Shown here piece by piece: positions 9,655-18,186 of a stretch of 64,000 nt of DNA; within the stretch, counting starts at the first letter, position 1; every line of letters begins with the position of its first letter. Below the pieces are notes generated by a model. That model saw only the letters and a program-made list of their open reading frames with translations, was not told the origin of the DNA and ran no database searches. This stretch comes from Ferruginibacter albus (GTDB lineage: Bacteria > Bacteroidota > Bacteroidia > Chitinophagales > Chitinophagaceae). The translations under genes and the position numbers were made by a program. The DNA lies in assembly GCF_020042285.1 (NCBI RefSeq), contig NZ_CP083388.1, positions 186,001 to 250,000 of the forward strand. Reading direction: 5' to 3'.

Positions 9655-9948
9655 ATGTCTCAATCCAATAATAAATCACCGCATATTTTAAATGCTTCTT
9701 CGAATCTGTTAGGCATTTGCTTTGTAGTACTTACTTCATTAAAGATTTTAAATATTTCTCAAAAAACAATTATTGACGAAATAACAACGGTTGCTATTAT
9801 ATTATTTATGGGTAGCTGTACACTTTCATTTTTATCCATTCGTAATAACAATAACAAGATTGAACGAATAGCAGAGTATTTATTTTTGGGAGGGATCGGC
9901 TTGTTATTTTTAACCACGTTGCTGTTTACGTTCAATATAATAGCTTAA
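9655..9948 (+). CDS. Small hypothetical membrane protein
   Basis: A 97-residue protein with three predicted membrane spans: about residues 16-32 (LLGICFVVLTSLKIL), 44-62 (VAIILFMGSCTLSFLSI) and 75-94 (LFLGGIGLLFLTTLLFTF). A short basic loop (RNNNNKIER) separates the last two. It lies directly upstream of obg on the same strand, but obg has its own promoter box. I do not recognise the family. The ATG at 9655 is the only plausible start and the frame is intact. Confidence 0.6.
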   Translation: MSQSNNKSPHILNASSNLLGICFVVLTSLKILNISQKTIIDEITTVAIILFMGSCTLSFLSIRNNNNKIERIAEYLFLGGIGLLFLTTLLFTFNIIA

Positions 9949-9983
9949 GTTTAAAGCTTTCATCCTAAACCTTTCACCTTTCC

Positions 9984-9991
9984 TATCTTTG
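9984..9991 (+). promoter_or_regulatory. -7 promoter box abutting the obg start codon
   Basis: TATCTTTG matches TAnnTTTG and ends four bases before the obg ATG at 9996. As with the ABC-F gene, this places the transcription start at the first codon (leaderless mRNA). Confidence 0.5.
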
Positions 9992-9995
9992 CCGC

Positions 9996-10994
9996 ATGGA
10001 AAAATCCAACTTTGTTGATCAAATACGTATTTTTTGCAGAAGCGGGCATGGAGGTGCCGGCAGTAAACATTTTATGCGTACTAAATACAATGCAATGGCA
10101 GGGCCGGATGGTGGCGACGGTGGACGTGGCGGGCACATCATTTTAAGAGGAAATAATCAACTTTGGACATTATTGCATTTGCGTTATTATAAAAATGTAT
10201 TGGCTGAAAACGGAGAGCATGGAAATAAAAACAATAGTACCGGCAGAAACGGTAAAGATATTATTATAGAAGTTCCTTTAGGAACTATTGCACGGGATGA
10301 AGAAAGCGGAAAAAAAGAAATTGAGATATTGGAAGATGGACAGGAGGTTGTATGGATGAAAGGTGGACGTGGTGGATTGGGAAACAGCAATTTTAAAACG
10401 GCAACTAACCAGGCTCCGGAATATGCACAACCCGGCGAAGAAGGGATAGAAGGATGGAAAGTGCTGGAGTTAAAAGTATTGGCAGATGTGGGATTGGTGG
10501 GCTTTCCCAATGCAGGAAAATCAACGTTGTTATCATCTATAACGGCAGCAAAACCTAAAATAGCGGATTATGCATTTACTACATTAACACCGCAATTGGG
10601 TATGGTAGAATACCGCGATGGTAAAAGCTTTTGTGTTGCCGATCTGCCGGGGATAATTGAAGGCGCTGCAGAAGGAAAGGGATTAGGTCATCGCTTTTTG
10701 AGGCATATAGAACGGAACTCTATTTTACTTTTTGTGATCCCTGCAGACAGCAAAGACCATAAAAAAGAATATAAAATATTACTGAACGAATTAAAGGAAT
10801 ACAATCCTGAAATGTTGCAAAAGAATTTTGTGATTGCCGTTAGTAAAAGCGATATGCTGGATGAGGAGTTAAAAGCTGCCATTAAAAAAGAACTACCTAA
10901 AAAAATACCACATATCTTTATTTCATCTGTTATTAATCAAAATTTAAATGAGTTAAAAGACCTGTTGTGGGCTGAGTTAAATCGAAAAGAATAA
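9996..10994 (+). CDS. obg: GTPase Obg (ribosome assembly / stringent response GTPase)
   Basis: A 332-residue protein. The N-terminal Obg fold is glycine-rich ([33 protein letters not shown]). The G domain begins near residue 168 with P-loop GFPNAGKST and continues with a switch [18 protein letters not shown] and a G4-type SKSD near 283. It lacks the longer C-terminal OCT domain of some Firmicutes homologues, as is normal for shorter Obg proteins. Obg binds the 50S subunit and responds to guanine nucleotide levels. Its promoter box directly precedes the ATG. Confidence 0.97.
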   Translation: MEKSNFVDQIRIFCRSGHGGAGSKHFMRTKYNAMAGPDGGDGGRGGHIILRGNNQLWTLLHLRYYKNVLAENGEHGNKNNSTGRNGKDIIIEVPLGTIARDEESGKKEIEILEDGQEVVWMKGGRGGLGNSNFKTATNQAPEYAQPGEEGIEGWKVLELKVLADVGLVGFPNAGKSTLLSSITAAKPKIADYAFTTLTPQLGMVEYRDGKSFCVADLPGIIEGAAEGKGLGHRFLRHIERNSILLFVIPADSKDHKKEYKILLNELKEYNPEMLQKNFVIAVSKSDMLDEELKAAIKKELPKKIPHIFISSVINQNLNELKDLLWAELNRKE

Positions 10995-11084
10995 TAACTT
11001 TAAATTCCAGATAACAGTATCCAATTCTTAATGTAAAGACTTTACAAATCTGTAATTTGCAATCTATAATTTGTCAATCTCACG

Positions 11085-11990
11085 ATGCAGCGTAAAATAA
11101 TTTATTTTATTAATCCGGTTTCAGGAATACAAGACAAAGCTACACTGCTGAAAATGATCGAGGAGAAAACCCGCCAACGCCAGGTCAAATATGAGATAGA
11201 ACATACCAATCCACAAGGCAATTATTTTTATTTAAAAGATAAGATAGATGCCGAAAATATTACAGATATAGTTGTTTGCGGAGGAGATGGAACTGTTAAT
11301 CAGATTGCGAGCGCTTTAATAGATATTGATATAAATGTTGGTATTATTCCTGTGGGAAGCGGTAATGGGCTTGCATTAGCAGCTAAGATCCCCAAGCAAA
11401 TTGATAAAGCCATTGACTTGATCTTTACGGGCAAAGCTTCTTATATAGACGCTTTTTTTATTAATGATAAGTTCAGCTGCATGTTATGTGGTTTAGGCTT
11501 TGATGCACTGGTAGCACATGAGTTTGCCAAACAGCCAAAAAGAGGGTTGGCTACTTACGTAAAACAAACTGCGATACATTTTATTACTGCCGAGCCTTAC
11601 ACGTTTGAATTAACCAGCATGGGAAAAAGCTTTTCTACGCAGGCATATTTTATTTGCATAGCCAACAGCAATCAATTTGGCAACCAGGTTACTATTGCGC
11701 CGCAGGCAAGCTTAAATGATGGATTGTTGGATATTGTAGTGGCGCAAAGCACCAGCAAGCCAAAGCTGTTGTGGGAGATAATCAAACAGGTGCGTAAAGG
11801 AAAAGTTCAACCCAATCAAAGCGAATATTCAAGGCAAAAAGATATATTGTATTTTCAGACAGATAAGCTAATCATCAATAATCTTTCGATGGCACCCTTG
11901 CATATAGATGGAGAGCCTGCTTCTACAGGAAGAAAATTTATCATTGAAACAATTCCGGGTGCATTTAGACTGATACAGCCTGTAGCATAA
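11085..11990 (+). CDS. Diacylglycerol/lipid kinase family protein (YegS/DgkB-like)
   Basis: A 301-residue protein with the DAGK catalytic domain at its N-terminus. FINPVSG lies near residue 7, the nucleotide-binding VCGGDGTVNQ near 64-73 and IIPVGSGNGLA near 87-97. The C-terminal half has the usual beta-sandwich with HIDGEP near 270. Family members phosphorylate diacylglycerol, sphingoid or related lipids; the substrate cannot be told from the sequence. It is monocistronic or weakly linked to obg, 90 bp upstream. Confidence 0.88.
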   Translation: MQRKIIYFINPVSGIQDKATLLKMIEEKTRQRQVKYEIEHTNPQGNYFYLKDKIDAENITDIVVCGGDGTVNQIASALIDIDINVGIIPVGSGNGLALAAKIPKQIDKAIDLIFTGKASYIDAFFINDKFSCMLCGLGFDALVAHEFAKQPKRGLATYVKQTAIHFITAEPYTFELTSMGKSFSTQAYFICIANSNQFGNQVTIAPQASLNDGLLDIVVAQSTSKPKLLWEIIKQVRKGKVQPNQSEYSRQKDILYFQTDKLIINNLSMAPLHIDGEPASTGRKFIIETIPGAFRLIQPVA

Positions 11991-12003
11991 GCTTAAAATG
12001 CTT

Positions 12004-12011
12004 TATATTTG
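12004..12011 (+). promoter_or_regulatory. -7 promoter box of the THX gene
   Basis: TATATTTG fits TAnnTTTG and lies 32 bases upstream of the THX ATG at 12044. No convincing -33 box is seen. Confidence 0.4.
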
Positions 12012-12043
12012 ATCTCTTATTTTATACTAACAACAATTACAAC

Positions 12044-12148
12044 ATGGGACGTGGAGACATTAAAACAAAAAAAGGTAAAATAGCAAAAGGTTCTTTCGGT
12101 AAAGCAAGACCCGCAAAAGCTAAGAAAGCGGCTGCTAAAAAAGCATAA
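12044..12148 (+). CDS. 30S ribosomal protein THX (34 residues)
   Basis: A short gene easily missed by length filters. It encodes 34 residues beginning MGRGDIKTKKGKIAKGSFGK and ending in a Lys/Ala-rich tail (KARPAKAKKAAAKKA). The GxGDxKTKKGKIxxGSxGKxRP pattern is that of THX/bS31, a tiny, very basic peptide buried in the head of the 30S subunit in Thermus and many Bacteroidota. It has its own promoter-like box upstream and is convergent with pdxH, with a 13-bp gap. Confidence 0.9.
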   Translation: MGRGDIKTKKGKIAKGSFGKARPAKAKKAAAKKA

Positions 12149-12161
12149 ACTTAACCGTTAG

Positions 12162-12803
12162 TTAAGGAGCCAGGCGCTCAATTTTCCAATTATTATCTTT
12201 TTGTAAGCTATATTGAATTCTGTCATGGAGGCGATTAGGCCTTCCCTGCCAGAATTCAATTTGTTTTGGTACTATACGGTAGCCGCCCCAGTGCGGCGGA
12301 CGTGGAATGTCTTTTCCTTTGAATTCTTTTTCATAAGCTAAAAAACTTTCCTCGAGCTCATTTCGAGTGCTAACCACTTTGCTTTGAGGCGATGCCCATG
12401 CTCCAATACGACTTCCCTCCGGCCGGGAAGCAAAATATACATCACTTTCTTCGGCACTTAATTTTTCAACAGTTCCTTCAATACGAACCTGGCGTTGTAA
12501 TTCTTTCCAAAAGAAAAGTAACGCAGCCTGTGGATTGGATGCTAATTCCAATCCTTTATCACTTTCATAATTAGTATAAAAACTAAATCCTTTCTCATCA
12601 AATCCTTTTAATAAAACAATACGGGCAAATGGTTTTCCGGTAGGTGTTGCGGTAGCCAATGTCATAGCGTTTACTTCATCAATATTACTTTTGATAGCAG
12701 CATCCCACCATTTTGAAAATTGCTCTACCGGGTTTGCGGCAACATCCGATTCAGCCAACGACTGTAGTTTATATTCTGTTCTTATATCCGCTATTTTAGT
12801 CAT
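12162..12803 (-). CDS. pdxH: Pyridoxine/pyridoxamine 5'-phosphate oxidase
   Basis: 213 residues, the normal length for PdxH. It oxidises pyridoxine or pyridoxamine phosphate to pyridoxal phosphate using FMN. Visible landmarks are [20 protein letters not shown] with downstream [19 protein letters not shown] (FMN-binding split barrel), [29 protein letters not shown], and the C-terminal [20 protein letters not shown] and LHDR signature. The start at 12803 ([16 protein letters not shown]) matches the family N-terminus. Confidence 0.96.
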   Translation of the reverse strand: MTKIADIRTEYKLQSLAESDVAANPVEQFSKWWDAAIKSNIDEVNAMTLATATPTGKPFARIVLLKGFDEKGFSFYTNYESDKGLELASNPQAALLFFWKELQRQVRIEGTVEKLSAEESDVYFASRPEGSRIGAWASPQSKVVSTRNELEESFLAYEKEFKGKDIPRPPHWGGYRIVPKQIEFWQGRPNRLHDRIQYSLQKDNNWKIERLAP

Positions 12804-12849
12804 CTTAATTTTCTTTTTGAAATTTCAAAATTCCCAATTCCATTGTAAG

Positions 12850-13353
12850 CTAACTTTCAGCAGCTAGCTTTTCTTTTAATTCATCTCTTTCTCTTTGTAC
12901 AATTTCCAGCAGGCTTTCTAATTCTGAGATCTGGCTGGTTTGCTGTTGCAATTGCAAATTTCTGTTTTCCATTTCAACCAAACGGGTTTGCAGGTCGGTT
13001 AATTGAGTTTGCAGGTAAGTATATTGCTGTTGCATATCTTCCAATTGATGTTCAGTGCTCACGGCTGTGCCTAACTGTTTTTCAAGGTCCATTTCACGGT
13101 CGGCAGCACCTTTAGCTTGTTGTCGTAATCGATATAAATGATCTTGTAAAATATCGAGCTCTTCTAATTGATTATCAATATTGCTTTTTGTTTGAGTTAC
13201 TTCACCCATTTTTCTTTTAAGAGCATCAATTTCTTCATTACGGGTGTCAATTATGTAGCGATACTCTTCCAATTGCGCTTTAAGGCTTTCGTTTTCTGCC
13301 ATAAAATGCATTAATTGCAGTTGGGTATCATTTGGTTGTGTTGAATCGCTCAT
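12850..13353 (-). CDS. Coiled-coil protein of unknown function
   Basis: 167 residues, almost entirely predicted coiled coil: long heptad-like runs of Leu, Glu and Gln from about residue 15 to 163, with Q-rich stretches such as MENRNLQLQQQTSQISEL. There is no signal peptide or membrane span, so it is probably cytoplasmic. It lies 46 bp upstream of pdxH on the same strand and may share its transcript. I recognise no family. It could be a structural or tethering protein, but that is only a guess from composition. Confidence 0.65.
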   Translation of the reverse strand: MSDSTQPNDTQLQLMHFMAENESLKAQLEEYRYIIDTRNEEIDALKRKMGEVTQTKSNIDNQLEELDILQDHLYRLRQQAKGAADREMDLEKQLGTAVSTEHQLEDMQQQYTYLQTQLTDLQTRLVEMENRNLQLQQQTSQISELESLLEIVQRERDELKEKLAAES

Positions 13354-13457
13354 TTTTTAACGATACTGATTGCCGATTAGAAATAATTGTTAAATATCCC
13401 GTTAATTTAAGCCATCCATAATTAATAGTAAAATATAGCCGGATTTTTTGTAATTTA

Positions 13458-13479
13458 AACCACTGCAGGCGGGCAGCGT
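13458..13479 (+). promoter_or_regulatory. Candidate ECF-type (autoregulatory) promoter
   Basis: AAC at 13458-13460 and CGT at 13477-13479 are separated by 16 bases, the general form of ECF sigma promoters. They lie upstream of the sigma gene at 13535. This is inference from a short motif only. Confidence 0.3.
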
Positions 13480-13534
13480 ATGATCCGTACAAAGTATCTA
13501 CGAAAGGTCGAGCCTGCTTAAAACGAAGAGCAAT

Positions 13535-14077
13535 TTGACTGAAGAGCAATTAATAAAAGCTTGCATCAGGGAAGATGCCTCCAGCCAAAAGGAGGTATTT
13601 AACCGTTTTAGCGGCCGCATGTTAGGCGTATGTTACCGCTATGCCCGCAATGCAGCAGATGCAGAAGACATTTTGCAGGAAGCTTTTATTAAAGTGTTCA
13701 ACAAACTTCACCAGTTTAAATTCGAAGGCTCTTTTGAAGGCTGGATACGGAGAATTGTGGTGAACACAGCGCTTAAGAAATATTCAGTTGCCCGTTATGA
13801 GAAAGAAATAGTTGGCTACGAGGTGAAGGATAAAGATGAAAGTATACTGGAGCCTTCGGCTTATTCGCACATAACGCAAAAAGAATTGATGGATTTGATT
13901 AATAATTTGCCCGATGGCTACAGAATAATTTTTAACCTGTATGTTATAGAAGGTTATCAGCATGATGAAATTGCAGAAATGCTGGGAATTCAACCCGGTA
14001 CCAGCAGAAGCCAATTAGTAAAAGCCAGAACTATGTTACAAAAGCAAATTTTACAACTGCAAAAAATTGCCGTATGA
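13535..14077 (+). CDS. RNA polymerase sigma factor, ECF (sigma-70 family)
   Basis: 180 residues with the two-domain ECF layout. Region 2 contains RYARNAADAEDILQEAFIKVF (about residues 35-56) and FEGWIRRIVVN. Region 4 contains LPDGYRIIFNLYVIEGYQHDEIAEMLGIQPGT (about 125-155), a helix-turn-helix for -35 recognition. The only sensible in-frame start is a TTG at 13535; no ATG occurs between the upstream in-frame stop at 13481 and this position. Its stop overlaps the ATG of the next gene (ATGA), so the two products are translationally coupled, as expected for a sigma factor and its membrane-bound regulator. Confidence 0.92.
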   Translation: MTEEQLIKACIREDASSQKEVFNRFSGRMLGVCYRYARNAADAEDILQEAFIKVFNKLHQFKFEGSFEGWIRRIVVNTALKKYSVARYEKEIVGYEVKDKDESILEPSAYSHITQKELMDLINNLPDGYRIIFNLYVIEGYQHDEIAEMLGIQPGTSRSQLVKARTMLQKQILQLQKIAV

Positions 14078-15576
14078 GTAACGCAGATAACTTTGATGAA
14101 CATATAAGAAGCGAATTCAGTGATTTTAATCCCCAGGTACCTCGGCATATCTGGGATAATATTGTTGCAGAGCGTGAGCGCAGAAAACCTGCTGGTTTTT
14201 GGTTTAATCTTTTTAATAATAAGGCAGGTATGTGGGCAGGATTGATTGCTGCCGGAGTAGTGGGTATATTATTGCTTGCAAAAAATAACAATACTTCTAT
14301 TACAGACGAATTAAATGAGCAAAAAACTATTACTACTCAACCTATCAACAATAATGCAGGCTTAAAAGATAATAATGCAACGAATGCTGTTGTAGGAGTG
14401 AAAGAAAAAACCAATACAACGATAACTGCTTCTAAAGATCTTGTTGCAGCAGAAAAAAATCCGTCTTTCAAAAGAAGTAGAAGTAATACATTGGTTCATT
14501 CCGGGAATTCAGAATATAATATCAACAAAGCAAATAACAATAGCAATGCTATTGCAAAAGCAAATAAAGATAATAATATTACAGAGGGTTTGCCATCACA
14601 ACAAAATACGTTGTCTTTTTATAAAAGATCAAAAGGGAAGTTTTCATCTTTTAAAAGCAGAACAAATAGTGTCATTAATAACGGCTCTGAAGAAGATGTA
14701 AATGATATAGCAGAAGATAATATTTCAACAAGTACGACTTTTAATTTCTTAGCATTATCTCAATATTCGCCATCAACAGTAGAAAAAAATTCTTTAGTGA
14801 TGAATGATAACTTATCACTAAAGAAAAAGCCAACGCCCGATATCAACCTGCCCGAATGTCCTACAATAGAAAAAGACGCTGCAGGAAATAAACGTTATTT
14901 TGAAGTGTATTTAGGTCCGGATTATGGAGTAAGAACACTTTCAGATACCGCCAATTCTGTTTACCTGCAAAAAAGAGAAGAAACCAGCCGCTTCACGTAT
15001 GGATACAGTGCCGGCGTTCGTTACACAAAAGTATTTAGTAACGGAATGAGCGTAAGAGCAGCGCTTAACTACAGCCAGATAAATGAGAAATTTACTTTTA
15101 TACAAGGCAATATTGTGCAGGTAACTTATACCATCGACCCTAATACAGGCGATACAACAGGTAGTTATACTGTTACAGGCTCCCGTTATAAAACTACCTA
15201 TAATGCCTATCGCAGCATCGATATTCCATTAACCATCGGTTATGAATTAGGTAATGGAAAAATACATGCAAATATTAATGCAGGAATAGTTGCCAATATT
15301 TATAGCTGGCAAAGAGGAGATATATTGGATACTAATTTTAAACCTGTTGATATTACTACCGGCAAAGGATCTACTTTCTATCAATTTAAAACCAATGTAG
15401 GCTTAGGCGTTACAGGGGGCGCATCTATTTATTATAAAATAAATGAACAATTGCATTTCCTGGCTGAGCCTTATGTGAGGTATAATTTTCAACCGATGGG
15501 TACCAACAATCTTTCATTACAACAAAAATATACTACTATCGGCTTGCGGTTAGGCTTGCGGTTCGATATCCCTTAA
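14074..15576 (+). CDS. Anti-sigma-like N-terminus plus single TM plus C-terminal beta-barrel-like domain
   Basis: 500 residues in three parts. Residues 1-45 are cytoplasmic in character (FDEHIRSEFSDFNPQVPRHIWDNI), the segment common in Bacteroidota sigma-coupled membrane proteins. One hydrophobic span follows at about 52-70 (AGMWAGLIAAGVVGILLLA). A long Asn/Lys/Thr-rich linker (about 75-260) leads to a C-terminal beta-rich region (about 270-500) ending LRLGLRFDIP, which reads like an outer-membrane beta-barrel with alternating aromatic residues. The four-base overlap with the sigma gene implies a regulatory pair. The barrel and anti-sigma assignments are inferred from sequence pattern, not from a catalytic motif. 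Confidence 0.7.
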   Translation: MSNADNFDEHIRSEFSDFNPQVPRHIWDNIVAERERRKPAGFWFNLFNNKAGMWAGLIAAGVVGILLLAKNNNTSITDELNEQKTITTQPINNNAGLKDNNATNAVVGVKEKTNTTITASKDLVAAEKNPSFKRSRSNTLVHSGNSEYNINKANNNSNAIAKANKDNNITEGLPSQQNTLSFYKRSKGKFSSFKSRTNSVINNGSEEDVNDIAEDNISTSTTFNFLALSQYSPSTVEKNSLVMNDNLSLKKKPTPDINLPECPTIEKDAAGNKRYFEVYLGPDYGVRTLSDTANSVYLQKREETSRFTYGYSAGVRYTKVFSNGMSVRAALNYSQINEKFTFIQGNIVQVTYTIDPNTGDTTGSYTVTGSRYKTTYNAYRSIDIPLTIGYELGNGKIHANINAGIVANIYSWQRGDILDTNFKPVDITTGKGSTFYQFKTNVGLGVTGGASIYYKINEQLHFLAEPYVRYNFQPMGTNNLSLQQKYTTIGLRLGLRFDIP

Positions 15577-15638
15577 AATCCAGTCAGGCAGCACATTTGA
15601 GAAGTAAGGTATCTGCTAAGTGTGAAGCTGCAAATAAA

Positions 15639-16655
15639 ATGAAGCTAATGAGAAAAACATACACGATTACATTTTTATTGATAACGTTGGCATGGTTAAG
15701 TTCTTGCACTAAAGATACGGATGTGTTTATTGCAGATGCGGGACAAATAACGCAGCCCGATAGCACGTGGTATTCTTCCCTCACTTCTAATATGCCGATA
15801 AATGACCTGCAGAAGGGATTACAATTGCGTCCTGATGTAGATACAATAACAATTGATGGGATCAATGATAATTCAATTTATTCTTCTTCGGGTTTAAGCT
15901 GTACAATCCCGGCAAATAGCCTTATTGATTCTAATGGCATACCTGTTACCGGAACCATAAATATTGAAAGTTATTTATTGCAAAAAAAAGGAGAATTATT
16001 AAGAATGGGATTGCCTACTGTTTGTAATGGTAAATTATTGGTATCTCAAGGTGTCTTTTCAATTGAAGCTAAAAAAGATGGGCAAAAATTGAAGTTTGCA
16101 GATAGTGCAATTTTGTCTTTTAGTTATCCCCGCATTATTACAAATCCTCAACAAGCAGTACAAAAAGTACAGCTGTTTGCGGGAAGTGATACCAACGGAC
16201 AATTTAACTGGAATTTATTACCTCCAAATGATTCTTCAAATTTTATATTGCCAACCGATCAATTATACTTTAGTAATATTACTTATGCAAATTTAAAATG
16301 GATCAACTGCGATTATTTTTATGCTGATACTTTAGCAGGAAAAATTACTATCGCCGTAAAGCTACCTCCTTATTTCACTAATGTTAATACAAGTGTAAGT
16401 ATTGTGTTTGATGATATTCGTTCTGTAACTGGTGCTTTTCCTGATATTGCTTCAAAAAAGTTCAAGAGTGATAAATTACCTGTAGGGCTAAATGCAAAAA
16501 TTGTAACTGTTACAAAAGATGGTAATTTTTATTACTTAGGCACAAAAGAGTTTACAACAGAGCCACCATCCTCTGATGATGGAACTCAATTGGTAAATGT
16601 CACTCCCGGGCGCTGTACATTGAATGATATTAATACATTACTAAATTCTTTATAA
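15639..16655 (+). CDS. Uncharacterised lipoprotein, sigma-operon neighbour
   Basis: The start taken is the ATG at 15639 (MKLMRKTYTITFLLITLAWLSSC); an ATG three codons later is also possible, and the upstream TTG extension is not. About 338 residues with a lipobox WLSSC, so a lipid-anchored envelope protein. The mature part is beta-rich and hydrophilic with no catalytic motif that I recognise. A ZU5- or carboxypeptidase-like fold is suggested by SGLSCTIPANSLIDSNG and VTGTINIESY, but weakly. It lies 62 bp after the barrel protein on the same strand and ends at a strong terminator, so it is probably the last gene of the sigma-factor operon. Confidence 0.65.
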   Translation: MKLMRKTYTITFLLITLAWLSSCTKDTDVFIADAGQITQPDSTWYSSLTSNMPINDLQKGLQLRPDVDTITIDGINDNSIYSSSGLSCTIPANSLIDSNGIPVTGTINIESYLLQKKGELLRMGLPTVCNGKLLVSQGVFSIEAKKDGQKLKFADSAILSFSYPRIITNPQQAVQKVQLFAGSDTNGQFNWNLLPPNDSSNFILPTDQLYFSNITYANLKWINCDYFYADTLAGKITIAVKLPPYFTNVNTSVSIVFDDIRSVTGAFPDIASKKFKSDKLPVGLNAKIVTVTKDGNFYYLGTKEFTTEPPSSDDGTQLVNVTPGRCTLNDINTLLNSL

Positions 16656-16678
16656 ACTTTTGCTTGCTTATATATACA

Positions 16679-16713
16679 AAAGCTTCAGTTTAATTACTGA
16701 AGCTTTATTTTTT
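16679..16713 (+). terminator. Intrinsic terminator after the sigma-factor operon
   Basis: An 11-bp perfect stem (AAAGCTTCAGT with ACTGAAGCTTT), a 6-nt loop and ATTTTTT downstream. It sits between convergent genes and may also serve pyrH on the other strand. Confidence 0.85.
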
Positions 16714-16729
16714 AAGAGAATTTTTTTGC

Positions 16730-17443
16730 TTATCCTTTCACCAGTGTTCCTACTTTTTCGCCTGTAACTACTTTTAATAAATTGCCGGGCGTATTCATAT
16801 CAAAAACAATAATGGGCAAATTATTTTCCATGCAAAGAGTAAATGCAGTCATATCCATTATTTTTAAATTTTTGCTGATGCATTCATTGAAAGTAATGGT
16901 TTCGTATTTTTTTGCATTCGGGTCTTTTTCGGGATCAGCTGTGTAAATGCCATCTACCCTGGTTCCTTTTAAGATAACATCTGCATTAATTTCAATAGCT
17001 CTTAATGAACCAGCCGTATCCGTTGTGAAATAAGGGTTGCCCGTACCTGCGCCAAAGATGACCACTCTTCCCTTTTCTACATGACGCATCGCTCTTCTGC
17101 GTATATAAGGTTCTGCAATTTGTTCCATTTTTATAGCGCTTTGCAAACGGGTGTATACTCCTGCTTTTTCTAAACCACTTTGTAATGCCATCCCATTAAT
17201 AACTGTTGCCAGCATTCCCATATAATCTCCTTGTGCACGCTCTATGCCTGTTTCCGCTTCATTCATACCACGATAAATATTACCTCCTCCTATAACGATC
17301 GCCACTTGCACGCCTAAAGCTGTTACTTGTTTTATATCCTTTGCGTAACGAGAAATCACATCACTATCAATTCCATAGTTTTTATCGCCCATTAATGATT
17401 CACCTGAAAGTTTTAATAAGATCCGTTTGTAAGCAACAGCCAT
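16730..17443 (-). CDS. pyrH: UMP kinase
   Basis: 237 residues of the amino-acid-kinase fold, typical for bacterial UMP kinase, which converts UMP to UDP with ATP. Motifs: [13 protein letters not shown] near residue 6, [14 protein letters not shown] near 48-61, and [19 protein letters not shown] near 128-146, with the conserved DT of the nucleotide site. The start at 17443 ([15 protein letters not shown]) fits the family. In many Bacteroidota pyrH sits next to frr or tsf; here it is near HU and separate from tsf at 30.9 kb. Confidence 0.97.
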   Translation of the reverse strand: MAVAYKRILLKLSGESLMGDKNYGIDSDVISRYAKDIKQVTALGVQVAIVIGGGNIYRGMNEAETGIERAQGDYMGMLATVINGMALQSGLEKAGVYTRLQSAIKMEQIAEPYIRRRAMRHVEKGRVVIFGAGTGNPYFTTDTAGSLRAIEINADVILKGTRVDGIYTADPEKDPNAKKYETITFNECISKNLKIMDMTAFTLCMENNLPIIVFDMNTPGNLLKVVTGEKVGTLVKG

Positions 17444-17530
17444 TATAATTATTTTTTAATAGAAATTTTTGTGAGAAAATTAATGAACACAAATATCATT
17501 AATCATTTTTAAAAGTAATGCTTAAAAAAA

Positions 17531-17563
17531 AGCAAGATATAAATGAATATATCTTGCTTTTTT
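17531..17563 (-). terminator. Intrinsic terminator after HU (bidirectional form)
   Basis: A 10-bp perfect stem (AGCAAGATAT with ATATCTTGCT), a short AT loop, and A/T runs on both sides give termination potential in both directions. It lies directly downstream of the HU stop. Confidence 0.75.
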
Positions 17564-17581
17564 AATGCGATTGGTCAAGCA

Positions 17582-17854
17582 TTACAATTTAGCTGATAAT
17601 TCTTTACCCGCTTTAAACTTAGCTACTTTTTTAGCTTTGATTTTGATAACAGCACCTGTTTGTGGGTTACGTCCGTTACGTGCAGCTCTTTTTGAAACAG
17701 AGAAAGTTCCAAATCCAACTAAAGTAACTTTACCGCCACCTTTTAAAGTTTTAGTAACTGCTTCTACAAAAGAATCTAAAGCTGCATTAGCTTGAGTTTT
17801 TGTAATCTCAGCATCATCTGCAATTTTTGCAATTAATTCTGCCTTGTTTGCCAT
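17582..17854 (-). CDS. hup: HU/IHF-family DNA-binding protein
   Basis: 90 residues, the standard HU length. MANKAELIAKIADDAEITKTQ forms the N-terminal helices, followed by VTLVGFGTFSVSKRAARNGRNP, the conserved entry to the DNA-binding beta-arm (GFGxFxxxxRxARxGRNP), then QTGAVIKIKAKKVAKFKAGKEL. It bends and compacts DNA as a dimer. A near-consensus promoter lies 30-60 bases upstream and a terminator follows the stop, so it is transcribed alone. Confidence 0.96.
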   Translation of the reverse strand: MANKAELIAKIADDAEITKTQANAALDSFVEAVTKTLKGGGKVTLVGFGTFSVSKRAARNGRNPQTGAVIKIKAKKVAKFKAGKELSAKL

Positions 17855-17883
17855 AATAAGTGTGTTTGATTTTTTAACGGTAA

Positions 17884-17913
17884 CAAATATAGAGGCTTTT
17901 TAATTGCAACAAA
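17884..17913 (-). promoter_or_regulatory. HU promoter (TTTG ... TATATTTG)
   Basis: On the minus strand TATATTTG (17884-17891) is a perfect -7 box. TTTG (17910-17913) lies 18 bases upstream, close to the usual 19-21 base spacing of Bacteroidota primary promoters. Confidence 0.65.
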
Positions 17914-18186
17914 ATTTTTTCTATGATTTTTTATTGTGAAGATTTTGCTGTAATGTAGTATTGGCGTGGGATTTGTGAAAAATTATAGAGTATATTTTAT
18001 AAGTTGTAAATTGAATGATAGGCTGAAATGCTTGACAGGCAAGGGTTTTAAGAGATTGTCTTTGAAAGCCTGTATTCATGCGGGTTTGCGGCAATATACA
18101 AATGTTTTATTCTTAAAAAAGAATTAATTTTTGTTTTGCACATTTATTGCACAGGAGATATTATTGACAACAAATAAAGATGAATA
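17914..18186. other. Intergenic stretch between HU and xth, no gene seen
   Basis: About 270 bases without a credible reading frame. It contains an imperfect nested fold around ACAGGC (near 18038) and GCCTGT (near 18068), and AT-rich flanks. A small RNA is possible but nothing recognisable supports it. Confidence 0.3.

Noticed and set aside
12392-12574. Short plus-strand frame inside pdxH
   Set aside because: It is opposite to a well-supported gene with no signal of its own, a typical shadow frame.
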